Below are positions 34,078 to 42,129 of a stretch of DNA of 64,000 nt, piece after piece. The notes below the pieces were generated by a model. The model was not told the origin of the DNA. It searched no databases and worked only from the letters and a program-made list of their open reading frames with translations. Source of the DNA: Mucilaginibacter psychrotolerans (GTDB lineage Bacteria; Bacteroidota; Bacteroidia; Sphingobacteriales; Sphingobacteriaceae). The first letter of the stretch is position 1; each line of letters opens with the position of its first letter. The stretch spans positions 213,488-277,487 of the forward strand of contig NZ_SOZE01000005.1 in NCBI RefSeq assembly GCF_004519315.1, given 5' to 3'. The position numbers were made by a program, and so were the translations under genes.

Positions 34078-36252
34078 CTATATATTCCACCAATACGTCC
34101 ACTTCACCGTCAGTTGCCTGTTTTTAACCATAAAGGGCGACGGTATAGAATTATCGCCATACACGACGAATAGATCCGAAGCGGGTTTATAGCGCCATTG
34201 CAGGCGGGTGTTGATGTTCATGTTACGCGCCTGCTCGTTATACTGCACAAAGGTGGTAAAGTAAAGATTGTTGGTGAAGGTGACATCGGTACGCGGGCCA
34301 ATAAGCCAGAAACTATTGCGGCCATAGGGCTGCGGCAAGCGCAAATCGTTATAAGAGGCAGTAACAGCGATATTTACATAGGGTTGAAAACGGTAACCCA
34401 GTTGGCTGCTAAGGGTGAGTTTGGTGCCATCGTCATAGTAGCCGCCGTAGGCCGCTTCAAACACATAAGTAAACACGCTTTGCGGCTTGGAGATGTACTG
34501 CACATCGGCAGTGTTCCAGTGGCTCTCGAAACCGACCGGCAGGTTGCCCTTGCCTATATTGGTAGGGTCGTAAGGGCGCAGCAGCTTTACGTAGGTATCT
34601 ACCCCCGAAAACCACAGCTGGCTGCGGTTGCGGAAGGTAATAATATAGCTAAAGACACTCTCGTTATCGGTACGTTTGAAATGCTCATCGAAGAAATAAT
34701 TAGACGATAGCTGCAGGCTGTGTATCAGCACCGAGCCATTCTTAGGGAAGAAATTATGCAGCAACAGCGGACTAAGCTTGTTATATCCCCGGCGCGGCAC
34801 GTAACCTACCTCGGCATTGTAATTGCTGCCTACGTATTGCTGTTGCAGGTACAGCGTCCAATACTTACTGAGGTATTGCAGGTGCGCCGCCTGTACATAA
34901 TCGTGCCCTTTTACACCGGGGCTGAAAGATTTCAGGCCCAGCAACTTACCCGTCCATAAATTATTGGATGATGCCAGGTTGTACTCCAGCCCCAGGTTAC
35001 GGTTATATGCCGGTGCAGTATTGCCGGCAACCGGCGCGCTGCCTGTTGCATCCTTGTTAATGAACATAATACCGATGTTGGAGCGGGAGAAAACCCTTCT
35101 TTGCAAAGTGACCACACCAAAGTTTTGGCCCGGCAGGTTGTTGATATCGGTTTGGCCGGTTTGCACGTCCATTACGCCTACGCGCCAATCTTTATTCAGC
35201 TTACCGGTAAGTCTGGTACCGAAGCGGATAGGCGCATTGAGCCCCACCCTGCGCGAAAAGAACGGGCGTATATCGGCATAGCCGAAGTTGGAGAACAGGT
35301 CGCCATTCTCCAAAAAGAACTGCCGCTTTTCGGGGAAGAAGAGTTCGTAGCGGTTGAGGTTGATCACCTGCTGATCCACATCTACCTGCGAAAAATCAGG
35401 GTTTACAGTCATATCCAGATTGAGCGACGAGGTGAGCCCGATCTTTACGTCGCCGCCGATATCCTTGCGCCAGCTGGTTGGCGTTTTGTTCTGATAATCT
35501 TTACTTACACCACCCAAAACGTAGGGTATGATAGATACGTTGCTGCTGGCAACGGGTGGCTCTTCGTCCCAAACCAGCGTACCGGTATAGGCGAGCGATG
35601 CCGTAGGGAACTGCCTCGGCACGGGTGCCCAGCTCGATTTTTCGGTAGATTTCAAATCGTTACGGCTGAAGTTGATGCCCCACTCGCGGATGCCTTTTTT
35701 ATAACGGATGCTTTTGAAAGGGATAGCCGCTTCCCATATGTACCTGTCGGGATAATTCTTTACAACAGAAGACCATTTGTTATCCCAGCTCAAATCTACC
35801 TTGCCGCCTTCGTACATGGTACCATCCCATTGCGCACCGGCTGCGTTTGCGCCGAAGCTGAAACCATCGGTACGGGCATCAAAGGGGTCCATAAACAGCA
35901 AAAAGTTATCGTTTTTACCGAAGCTAAAATCGCGCTTAAGTGATTCCACCATGTTTTGACCGGGCAGGCCGCCGTAGCAAATGGCTACAATGTACAGGTT
36001 ATCATTATCATAGGTCATCTTCACTGTTGTTTTTACCTTGGCGTAGCTGGTGTCCATAGGCAAAACCAGGTAGAAATTACCGGCAGAGTCGGCGCGCTGC
36101 CAATCGGACTCATCTACAATGCCATCAATTTTAATTGGGGCCAGTGCCCGTTTGATATGGTATTGGTAAGCGGCGTTCTTTTTTTGGGCAAGGACGGCAA
36201 GGCCCGGCAGGCACAAGCAAAGCAGCAGTAAGGTGAGTTTTCCTGTCGACAA
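34078..36252 (-). CDS. DUF5916 outer membrane protein with CBM9-like N-terminal domain
   Basis: 724 residues from a TTG start; the signal peptide (KLTLLLLCLCLPGLAVLAQ) begins at once, and no upstream in-frame ATG is visible. The N-terminal domain (about 30-220; IKIDGIVDESDWQRAD, MDPFDARTDGFSFG) resembles family 9 carbohydrate-binding modules. The C-terminal DUF5916 part (about 235-724) is rich in alternating strands and aromatic ends (LYFTTFVQYN, VKWTYWWNI), as expected for an outer membrane barrel. The function is unknown. It stands alone on this strand. Confidence 0.88.
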   Translation of the reverse strand: MSTGKLTLLLLCLCLPGLAVLAQKKNAAYQYHIKRALAPIKIDGIVDESDWQRADSAGNFYLVLPMDTSYAKVKTTVKMTYDNDNLYIVAICYGGLPGQNMVESLKRDFSFGKNDNFLLFMDPFDARTDGFSFGANAAGAQWDGTMYEGGKVDLSWDNKWSSVVKNYPDRYIWEAAIPFKSIRYKKGIREWGINFSRNDLKSTEKSSWAPVPRQFPTASLAYTGTLVWDEEPPVASSNVSIIPYVLGGVSKDYQNKTPTSWRKDIGGDVKIGLTSSLNLDMTVNPDFSQVDVDQQVINLNRYELFFPEKRQFFLENGDLFSNFGYADIRPFFSRRVGLNAPIRFGTRLTGKLNKDWRVGVMDVQTGQTDINNLPGQNFGVVTLQRRVFSRSNIGIMFINKDATGSAPVAGNTAPAYNRNLGLEYNLASSNNLWTGKLLGLKSFSPGVKGHDYVQAAHLQYLSKYWTLYLQQQYVGSNYNAEVGYVPRRGYNKLSPLLLHNFFPKNGSVLIHSLQLSSNYFFDEHFKRTDNESVFSYIITFRNRSQLWFSGVDTYVKLLRPYDPTNIGKGNLPVGFESHWNTADVQYISKPQSVFTYVFEAAYGGYYDDGTKLTLSSQLGYRFQPYVNIAVTASYNDLRLPQPYGRNSFWLIGPRTDVTFTNNLYFTTFVQYNEQARNMNINTRLQWRYKPASDLFVVYGDNSIPSPFMVKNRQLTVKWTYWWNI

Positions 36253-36673
36253 TGGGCGGAAGCTAATAGTTTGAATACTTGGTAATGAGTAGCAATAATA
36301 TACATATTATAGCATAAAACGATGGCTTTGTGTTATTTAAACACATTTGTTACCAATAGGCCAGAAGCGGAAAAGCGGGCGCTACTAATTTTTTAAAACC
36401 ATTTAAAACCCTACTCAAAACACCTGCTAAAATCTCCGTGTTTTTCCCACAATACGCATTTTTTGGGAGCTTTTCTCCGATTTATTCCTCCTGGTATGGT
36501 CAACAAATCAACGTGTAGTATTTCCCAACAAATTGAGCGGGGTTTCCGGGTAATTCCATCTCTACCGATGGTTGTTGAGACTGCTAAAACTTCCTTACCG
36601 ACTTTGTAACCGAAAAGAAAAACAGACCTTCACAACACGCCCCCAATTCCTCCCCCCAAACCCGATATATTAT
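36253..36673. other. gene-free stretch between divergent DUF5916 and aminotransferase genes
   Basis: About 420 bp with no ORF of merit. The frame of the aminotransferase stays open back to 36572, but that stretch (basic and Pro-rich) has no family similarity. I see no repeats here. Confidence 0.5.
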
Positions 36674-36681
36674 TACCTTTG
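36674..36681 (+). promoter_or_regulatory. -7 box just before the aminotransferase start
   Basis: TACCTTTG matches TAnnTTTG and ends only 4 bp before the ATG at 36686, so the mRNA would be leaderless or nearly so. This supports the short start over the longer frame. Confidence 0.5.
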
Positions 36682-36685
36682 CCAC

Positions 36686-37879
36686 ATGCTTACCCTCCGC
36701 CAGCTATTTTTAAATCACAACGCCCAAACCACCCACTTCCCGCTGTTGCTGGAGTTTGAGCGTGCGCAGGGCGTTTATCTGTACGATAAGGATGGCAAAC
36801 CCTTTACCGACCTGATCTCGGGCATTGGCGTGAGCAACCTGGGGCATGGCAACCAACGCGTTATCCATGCCATAAAGGATCAGGCCGATAAATACATGCA
36901 CCTGATGGTTTATGGCGAATACGTACAAACCCCGCAGGTGCGCTTTGCCGAAAAACTGGTTGCTATTTTACCTGAAAGCCTTAATTCGGTGTACTTTACC
37001 AACTCGGGGAGCGAAGCAGTTGAAGGGGCGCTCAAACTGGCCAAACGCTTTACCGGTCGGACGCAAATTGTGGCCATGCACAACTCCTATCATGGCAGTA
37101 CCCATGGTGCGCTCAGCGTAATGGGCAACGAAGAATTTAAACAGGCTTACCGCCCGCTGTTGCCGGGCGTAAACTTTATCCGTTTCAATGAGGCGGATGA
37201 ACTGCAATACATCACCACCGAGACCGCCTGCGTAATCGCAGAAACCATACAGGGTGAGGCAGGCATAAGTGTGCCCGATGCTGTTTACATGCAAGCACTT
37301 CGTGCCCGTTGTACAGAAGTAGGCGCACTGTTGATATTGGATGAGATACAGGCCGCATTTGGCCGTACGGGGAAGCTTTTCGGTTTTGAGCATTTTGGCA
37401 TCGTGCCGGATATTTTACTGCTGGCCAAAGCCCTTGGCGGCGGCATGCCCATTGGTGCGTTTGTTGCTTCGGGGGAGTTGATGGCGGCATTTAAAGAAAA
37501 CCCCATACTTGGCCATATTACTACTTTTGGTGGGCACCCAGTAAGCTGTGCCGCCGGCCTGGCTGCGTTGGAGGTGCTTTTAGATGATTGCCTGATAGAT
37601 GGTGTAGCCGAAAAAGAAGCCCTGTTTCGAGCGAAGCTTACGCACCCAGCTATCAAAGCCATCCGCGGCAAAGGCCTCATGCTGGCCGCCGAATTCGAAA
37701 GCTTCGAACTGAATAAAAAAATAATTGATCGCTGTATAGAAAATGGCATCATCACCGACTGGTTTCTGAATTGCAGCAATTCCATGCGTATTGCGCCGCC
37801 ATTAATTATTACCGAAGCGCAGATACTTCATGCGTGTGAGGTGATTATGGAGGCTGTTGAATTTTATTCGCCGGCGTAA
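36686..37879 (+). CDS. class III PLP-dependent aminotransferase (aspartate aminotransferase family)
   Basis: 397 residues from the ATG at 36686. Class III landmarks: TDLISGIGVSNLGHGN (about 41-57), YFTNSGSEAVEGALKLAKR (about 95-115), LILDEIQAAFGRTG (about 213-227) and the PLP lysine in LLAKALGGGMPIGAF (near 248). It transfers an amino group between a terminal-amino substrate (such as ornithine, acetylornithine or 4-aminobutyrate) and an oxo acid. The exact substrate cannot be read, and no arginine- or lysine-pathway genes adjoin it. Confidence 0.92.
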   Translation: MLTLRQLFLNHNAQTTHFPLLLEFERAQGVYLYDKDGKPFTDLISGIGVSNLGHGNQRVIHAIKDQADKYMHLMVYGEYVQTPQVRFAEKLVAILPESLNSVYFTNSGSEAVEGALKLAKRFTGRTQIVAMHNSYHGSTHGALSVMGNEEFKQAYRPLLPGVNFIRFNEADELQYITTETACVIAETIQGEAGISVPDAVYMQALRARCTEVGALLILDEIQAAFGRTGKLFGFEHFGIVPDILLLAKALGGGMPIGAFVASGELMAAFKENPILGHITTFGGHPVSCAAGLAALEVLLDDCLIDGVAEKEALFRAKLTHPAIKAIRGKGLMLAAEFESFELNKKIIDRCIENGIITDWFLNCSNSMRIAPPLIITEAQILHACEVIMEAVEFYSPA

Positions 37880-37898
37880 TAAACAAAACATAGTTGTT

Positions 37899-38009
37899 AT
37901 TTAACCGCAGAGGGCGCGGAGTAGCCACAGAGGTGCACAGAGACTTTTTTTGAATTTTAAAGCTCTGTGCACCTCTGCGTTTTTTCTCTGTGTAACTCTG
38001 CGGTTAAAT
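37899..38009. repeat. 111-bp palindromic element (ATTTAACCGCAGAG...)
   Basis: Perfect 14-bp ends (ATTTAACCGCAGAG at 37899-37912; complement at 37996-38009) and a second inner pair of 15 bp (CAGAGGTGCACAGAG at 37928-37942; complement at 37963-37977) around a T/A-rich centre. It has the look of a MITE-like dispersed repeat. It follows the aminotransferase gene and may also stop its transcription. Confidence 0.85.
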
Positions 38010-38269
38010 AAACCACTAACCCACAATTGTTTAATCTTCGGCCTCCTCCTGCAATTTTAATTAATACTATAATTCAACTGTAAAAACACGGTTACTTAAT
38101 TTTATTACGAGTTAATTGGTATAGTTTATGCACTATGCTGTATGCCTGTATAAATATTGCTTTTTACCCCCGTAAGTGCGCCTTTTTAGCGAACAACTGC
38201 ATATTTTTTGGGTCACAAGGTTCAATTGTATCACAAAAAACCAATCGTATCGGCATCTAACATCTACTT
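38010..38269. other. leader of the glycosyltransferase operon
   Basis: 260 bp of AT-rich sequence between the palindromic element and the GT4 gene. I see no ORF and no clear promoter boxes. Confidence 0.4.
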
Positions 38270-40546
38270 ATGAAAATCGCTTATATCTCTACCTACCCGC
38301 CCCGCGAATGCGGCATTGCTACGTTCAATAAAAACCTGATGCTGGCCATCAACGCCAATTTTCCTAAAAGGAAAACTTTGCTCGACGGCGGCTTCGTAGT
38401 CGCCCTAAACGACTCCGAAAACCTGCAGGAATATGAATATCCCGAAGACGTAAAGTACGTCATCCGCCAAAACCACCAAAAGGATTATATCCGCGCGGCA
38501 AATTATATCAATACCAGTTCTGTGGATGCGGTAATTCTGGAGCACGAGTTTGGCATCTACGGCGGCGAAAGCGGTATCTATATATTGCCGCTCATCAACC
38601 GGCTGGAAAAACCACTCATCTCTATCCTGCACACCATCTTAAAAGATCCAAGTTACGTGCAGCGTATTATCATTCGCGAAATTGCCGAGCAATCGTCAAA
38701 GATCATTGTGATGAGCAAACGGGCCGTAGAATTTTTGGTGAACATTTACGATATCCCGGTAGAAAAAATACAAATTATAGAACATGGCGTCCCCGATTTG
38801 GAAGCGCCTGAAGTGAACCCGGTTAAAAGCCTTACGCCGTTCAAAAACAAACGCGTAATGCTCACTTTTGGCCTGATAAGCCGCAACAAGGGTTTAGAAA
38901 CCGTTATCAAGGCCCTGCCTAAAATAGTGGCTAAGCATCCGGACGTGATGTATGTGATACTGGGCAACACCCACCCTGGCGTGGTAAAACACTCGGGAGA
39001 AGAGTATCGGGATCACCTGAAGAGCCTGGCTGCACAACTAAAAGTGTCGCAACATCTCTCCTTCATCAACAAATTTGTGACCGAGGACGAGTTGATGGAT
39101 TACCTAACCGCCTGCGAGGTGTACGTAACGCCTTACCTTAACGAGGCGCAAATAACCAGCGGCACATTATCCTACGCCGTGGGTGCCGGTGCTGCTGTGG
39201 TTTCAACCCCATACTGGCATGCTACCGAACTACTGGCTAACGACCGTGGCCGTTTGTTCGATTTTAAAAACGCCGATGCGCTTGCCGAAACCGTTATCGA
39301 ATTATTGGATGACGATGCCCTGTTGAACGAATTAAAAGAAAATGCCTACGAATACGGCCTGCACCTGCGCTGGCCGGTTACAGGTTCTGAATTTATAAAG
39401 GTTGCGCAGGAAGCTGCCGCCACACACGATTTTAGCGATAAGATACTCAAAAACAGCATTGTAGACCCGGAAGTATTGCCAAAATTCAGTCTGCAGCACG
39501 TACAGCGTTTAACTGATGATACCGGTATTGTGCAGCATGCCAAATATGGCATTCCGAATTTAAAGGAAGGCTATTGCGTAGATGATAACTCAAGGGCGTT
39601 GATTATGGCGCTGATGGCCTACCAGCGTAACGGCAGCCAGGAAGCTTTTAAGTTGTTGCCTATCTACCTGAGTTACATCCACTACATGCAAACAGAAGAT
39701 GGCAACTTCCGTAACTTCTTAAGTTTCGACCGGCGCTACCTGGATGAAGTGGGTACCGAAGACTCATTTGGTCGTACCATTTGGGCATTGGGTCATTTGA
39801 TCAGCTGCGCGGCCAGCAATTCGTACCGCGAGTTTGCGCTTGAACTCTTCCACCGTTCTTATCCGCATTTTAAAGCACTGCGGTATCTACGTGGGATGGC
39901 GAATACGATTATCGGCATAAGCCTTTACCTGCAGGCCTTCCCTACCGACGAAGGCATGGTGAATGAATTAAAACGCATGACTCAGCCTTTGTTAGACGCT
40001 TACGATAAAACCCGCAGCGACGATTGGGAGTGGTTTGAAGAAAGCATGACCTACGACAATGCCATTTTACCTTTAGCGCTGTTACACTCCTGCGAAATAA
40101 CAGGCGATGAAAGAGCCAAAAAAATCGCCCTCACTACCATGGCGTTCCTGGATAAGTTAACCTTATCCAACGGCTATTTAAGCCCTGTTGGTAACGATGG
40201 CTGGTACTACCGTGGCGGCAAGTTCCCTACTTTCGATCAGCAGGCTATTGAAACCATGGCGATGGTGCTGATGCATTTTCAGGCGTACCAGATTTTCCGC
40301 AAGCCGCAATATATCGAGAAGATGTTCCTGAGCTACAAATGGTTCCTGGGCGAAAACACCTTGCGTGCCCCGCTGTACGATCATGAAACCAAGGGCTGCT
40401 GCGATGGCCTGCTGCCCACCGGCATCAACCGAAACCAGGGTGCCGAAAGTACGCTGGCTTACCTCATCTCCCATTTAACTGTGCTGAAAGCCTTTGAATT
40501 GGAATATGAGTACAACAAAATGGACGAACGCGTAAAGCTTTGTTAA
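38270..40546 (+). CDS. GT4 glycosyltransferase fused to an alpha/alpha-toroid-like domain
   Basis: 758 residues. The N-terminal 370 residues are a GT-B, family 4 glycosyltransferase (MKIAYISTYPPRECGIATF; LTFGLISRNKGLETVIKALP; EAQITSGTLSYAVGAGAAVVST in place of the usual E-x7-E region). The C-terminal 370 residues (HVQRLTDDTGIVQHAKYGIP, YCVDDNSRALIMALMAY, DSFGRTIWALGHLIS, WEWFEESMTYDNAILPLAL) form repeated helical pairs as in six-hairpin glycosidases and epimerases. A mannan- or mannoside-related role is possible, as similar proteins occur beside GH130 enzymes, but none is in this window. The next GT4 gene starts 1 bp after the stop. Confidence 0.85.
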   Translation: MKIAYISTYPPRECGIATFNKNLMLAINANFPKRKTLLDGGFVVALNDSENLQEYEYPEDVKYVIRQNHQKDYIRAANYINTSSVDAVILEHEFGIYGGESGIYILPLINRLEKPLISILHTILKDPSYVQRIIIREIAEQSSKIIVMSKRAVEFLVNIYDIPVEKIQIIEHGVPDLEAPEVNPVKSLTPFKNKRVMLTFGLISRNKGLETVIKALPKIVAKHPDVMYVILGNTHPGVVKHSGEEYRDHLKSLAAQLKVSQHLSFINKFVTEDELMDYLTACEVYVTPYLNEAQITSGTLSYAVGAGAAVVSTPYWHATELLANDRGRLFDFKNADALAETVIELLDDDALLNELKENAYEYGLHLRWPVTGSEFIKVAQEAAATHDFSDKILKNSIVDPEVLPKFSLQHVQRLTDDTGIVQHAKYGIPNLKEGYCVDDNSRALIMALMAYQRNGSQEAFKLLPIYLSYIHYMQTEDGNFRNFLSFDRRYLDEVGTEDSFGRTIWALGHLISCAASNSYREFALELFHRSYPHFKALRYLRGMANTIIGISLYLQAFPTDEGMVNELKRMTQPLLDAYDKTRSDDWEWFEESMTYDNAILPLALLHSCEITGDERAKKIALTTMAFLDKLTLSNGYLSPVGNDGWYYRGGKFPTFDQQAIETMAMVLMHFQAYQIFRKPQYIEKMFLSYKWFLGENTLRAPLYDHETKGCCDGLLPTGINRNQGAESTLAYLISHLTVLKAFELEYEYNKMDERVKLC

Positions 40547-40547
40547 G

Positions 40548-41552
40548 TTGAGGGCCGCCATATTAGCACCCGTTGCCTGGCGCACGCCGCCCAGGCACTA
40601 CGGGCCCTGGGAACAGGTTGCATCAAACATTGCCGAAGGACTAATCAAACTGGGCGTAGAGGTAACACTCTTCGCAACCGGCGATTCTATCACTGGTGGC
40701 GAACTCGAATCCATTTGCAAGGCAGGTTATGAGGAAGACCGTACACAGGATGCCAAAGTACTGGAGTGCCTGCACATCAGCAACCTGATGGAGAAAGCCG
40801 ATAAGTTCGACATCATCCACAACAACTTCGATTTTTTACCGCTTACATATTCGGGCTTGATCAAAACGCCGGCGATTACTACCATACATGGTTTTTCATC
40901 GCCGCGTATTATCCCGGTTTACAAAAAATATAATTCTATAGGGCACTATGTATCCATCAGCAATGCCGACCGCAGTGCCGAACTGGAATACATCGCTACG
41001 GTGTATAACGGGCTGAATACCGAAGAATTTACCTTTACGCAAGTACCTGAGGATTACCTATTGTTCTTTGGCCGCATACACCATGATAAGGGTGCTGCCG
41101 AAGCAATACAGATAGCCAAAAAAGCAAAAAAGAGGCTACTGATTGCCGGCATTATACAGGATGAAAATTACTGGAAAGAAAAGGTTGAACCCTACCTGGA
41201 TGAACAAATAAAATACATTGGCCATGCCGGTCCCGAAAAACGGAATGAGCTTTTAGGCAAGGCCGCTGCCCTGTTGCACCCCATTAACTTTGCCGAACCA
41301 TTCGGCATGAGCGTAGCCGAGGCCATGCTTTGCGGCACCCCGGTAATCGCGTTCAACAAAGGCTCGATGCCCGAGCTGATACAGCATGAACGCACAGGCT
41401 TTTTGGTTGATAACGTTGAAGAGGCTGTAGATGCAGTGGAGAAATTGAGCAGCATTAGCCGCGAACGTTGCCGGGATTGGGCAGCTTCGCAATTTTCTGC
41501 AGAGAAAATGGCGGGGGATTACTTTAAGTTGTATCAGCAGATACTCCAGTAA
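40548..41552 (+). CDS. GT4 glycosyltransferase
   Basis: 334 residues from a TTG start. The sequence from that codon (MRAAILAPVAWRTPPRHYGP) is the natural N-terminus of the family, and the upstream gene stops one base before. Nucleotide-sugar binding residues lie in FFGRIHHDKGAAEAIQIAKK (about 170-190) and FAEPFGMSVAEAMLCGTPVI (about 248-268), which contains the family E-x7-E element. It acts in the cytoplasm and presumably extends or makes the same glycan or small glycoside as the fused GT4 encoded upstream. Confidence 0.92.
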   Translation: MRAAILAPVAWRTPPRHYGPWEQVASNIAEGLIKLGVEVTLFATGDSITGGELESICKAGYEEDRTQDAKVLECLHISNLMEKADKFDIIHNNFDFLPLTYSGLIKTPAITTIHGFSSPRIIPVYKKYNSIGHYVSISNADRSAELEYIATVYNGLNTEEFTFTQVPEDYLLFFGRIHHDKGAAEAIQIAKKAKKRLLIAGIIQDENYWKEKVEPYLDEQIKYIGHAGPEKRNELLGKAAALLHPINFAEPFGMSVAEAMLCGTPVIAFNKGSMPELIQHERTGFLVDNVEEAVDAVEKLSSISRERCRDWAASQFSAEKMAGDYFKLYQQILQ

Positions 41553-41581
41553 AACGATATGAGTTATGAAATGATACCAGT

Positions 41582-41953
41582 TTAACGCATAATCAATTGC
41601 AAATCAGAAGCTTTTTTAATTTCGATTTGCGGTTCACCATATAATTTAATTAAACCGTAAACTTTCATCGTTTGTCCTTTTAAATTTGTGGTCAAGTTCT
41701 TTTCGCCCAACTTGTATTTGCTCCATATTTCATACGGAACCGTTATACCAAGACCTACCCTAATTGAATCAGTAGTAATATAAAAAGATATCGAGTTTAA
41801 ATATCCAGGACCTGCTTGTGCCTTAATTTGACCTACTACAAATACCTTTTGTCCAATATGCTTGTAGGCATCCTTTGCCTTTATTGTTTTTTGAGCTGAT
41901 GCATTGAGGTGAAAAAAACAACTTAAAATGATTGAGGCATAAACGTTCTTCAT
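41582..41953 (-). CDS. small secreted OB-fold-like protein
   Basis: 123 residues from the ATG at 41953; the frame opens at 41968. A signal peptide ends NASAQ. The core (AYKHIGQKVFVVGQIKAQ, MKVYGLIKLYGEPQIEIKKA) has the strand order and the closing GxxxLYxGxPEI-like motif of OB-fold domains such as those in nuclease-linked or tRNA_anti-like proteins. It is more AT-rich than its neighbours. The role is unknown. Confidence 0.72.
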   Translation of the reverse strand: MKNVYASIILSCFFHLNASAQKTIKAKDAYKHIGQKVFVVGQIKAQAGPGYLNSISFYITTDSIRVGLGITVPYEIWSKYKLGEKNLTTNLKGQTMKVYGLIKLYGEPQIEIKKASDLQLIMR

Positions 41954-42007
41954 TTCTACAGGTACCATCTAAATAGGGATTTGGAAAAAAATTAAAGCAA
42001 TTTCTTC

Positions 42008-42118
42008 GCTGCCGCGAGATTAGCGCAGCGTATCTCGTGGCGGGCATTGTGTAAGCTCCCAGCTTGCATTAGCTGAAGCTGACCTTGTGCACACCAGGGG
42101 CTGAAAGCCCGCGGCAGC
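42008..42118. repeat. 111-bp palindromic repeat with GCTGCCGCG ends and GAA-loop hairpins
   Basis: The ends GCTGCCGCG (42008-42016) and CGCGGCAGC (42110-42118) are perfect inverse copies. Inside are further hairpins, among them GGGCT-GAA-AGCCC followed by GCGGCAG. The same hairpin-plus-CGGCAG pattern recurs at 59580-59763. It has no coding potential and lies between the OB-fold-like gene and the hybrid two-component gene. Confidence 0.75.
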
Positions 42119-42129
42119 AGTATGTACTC

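Noticed and set aside
35101..35943. 280-codon plus-strand frame opposite DUF5916
   Set aside because: Antisense shadow of a well-supported gene; composition follows the complementary codons.
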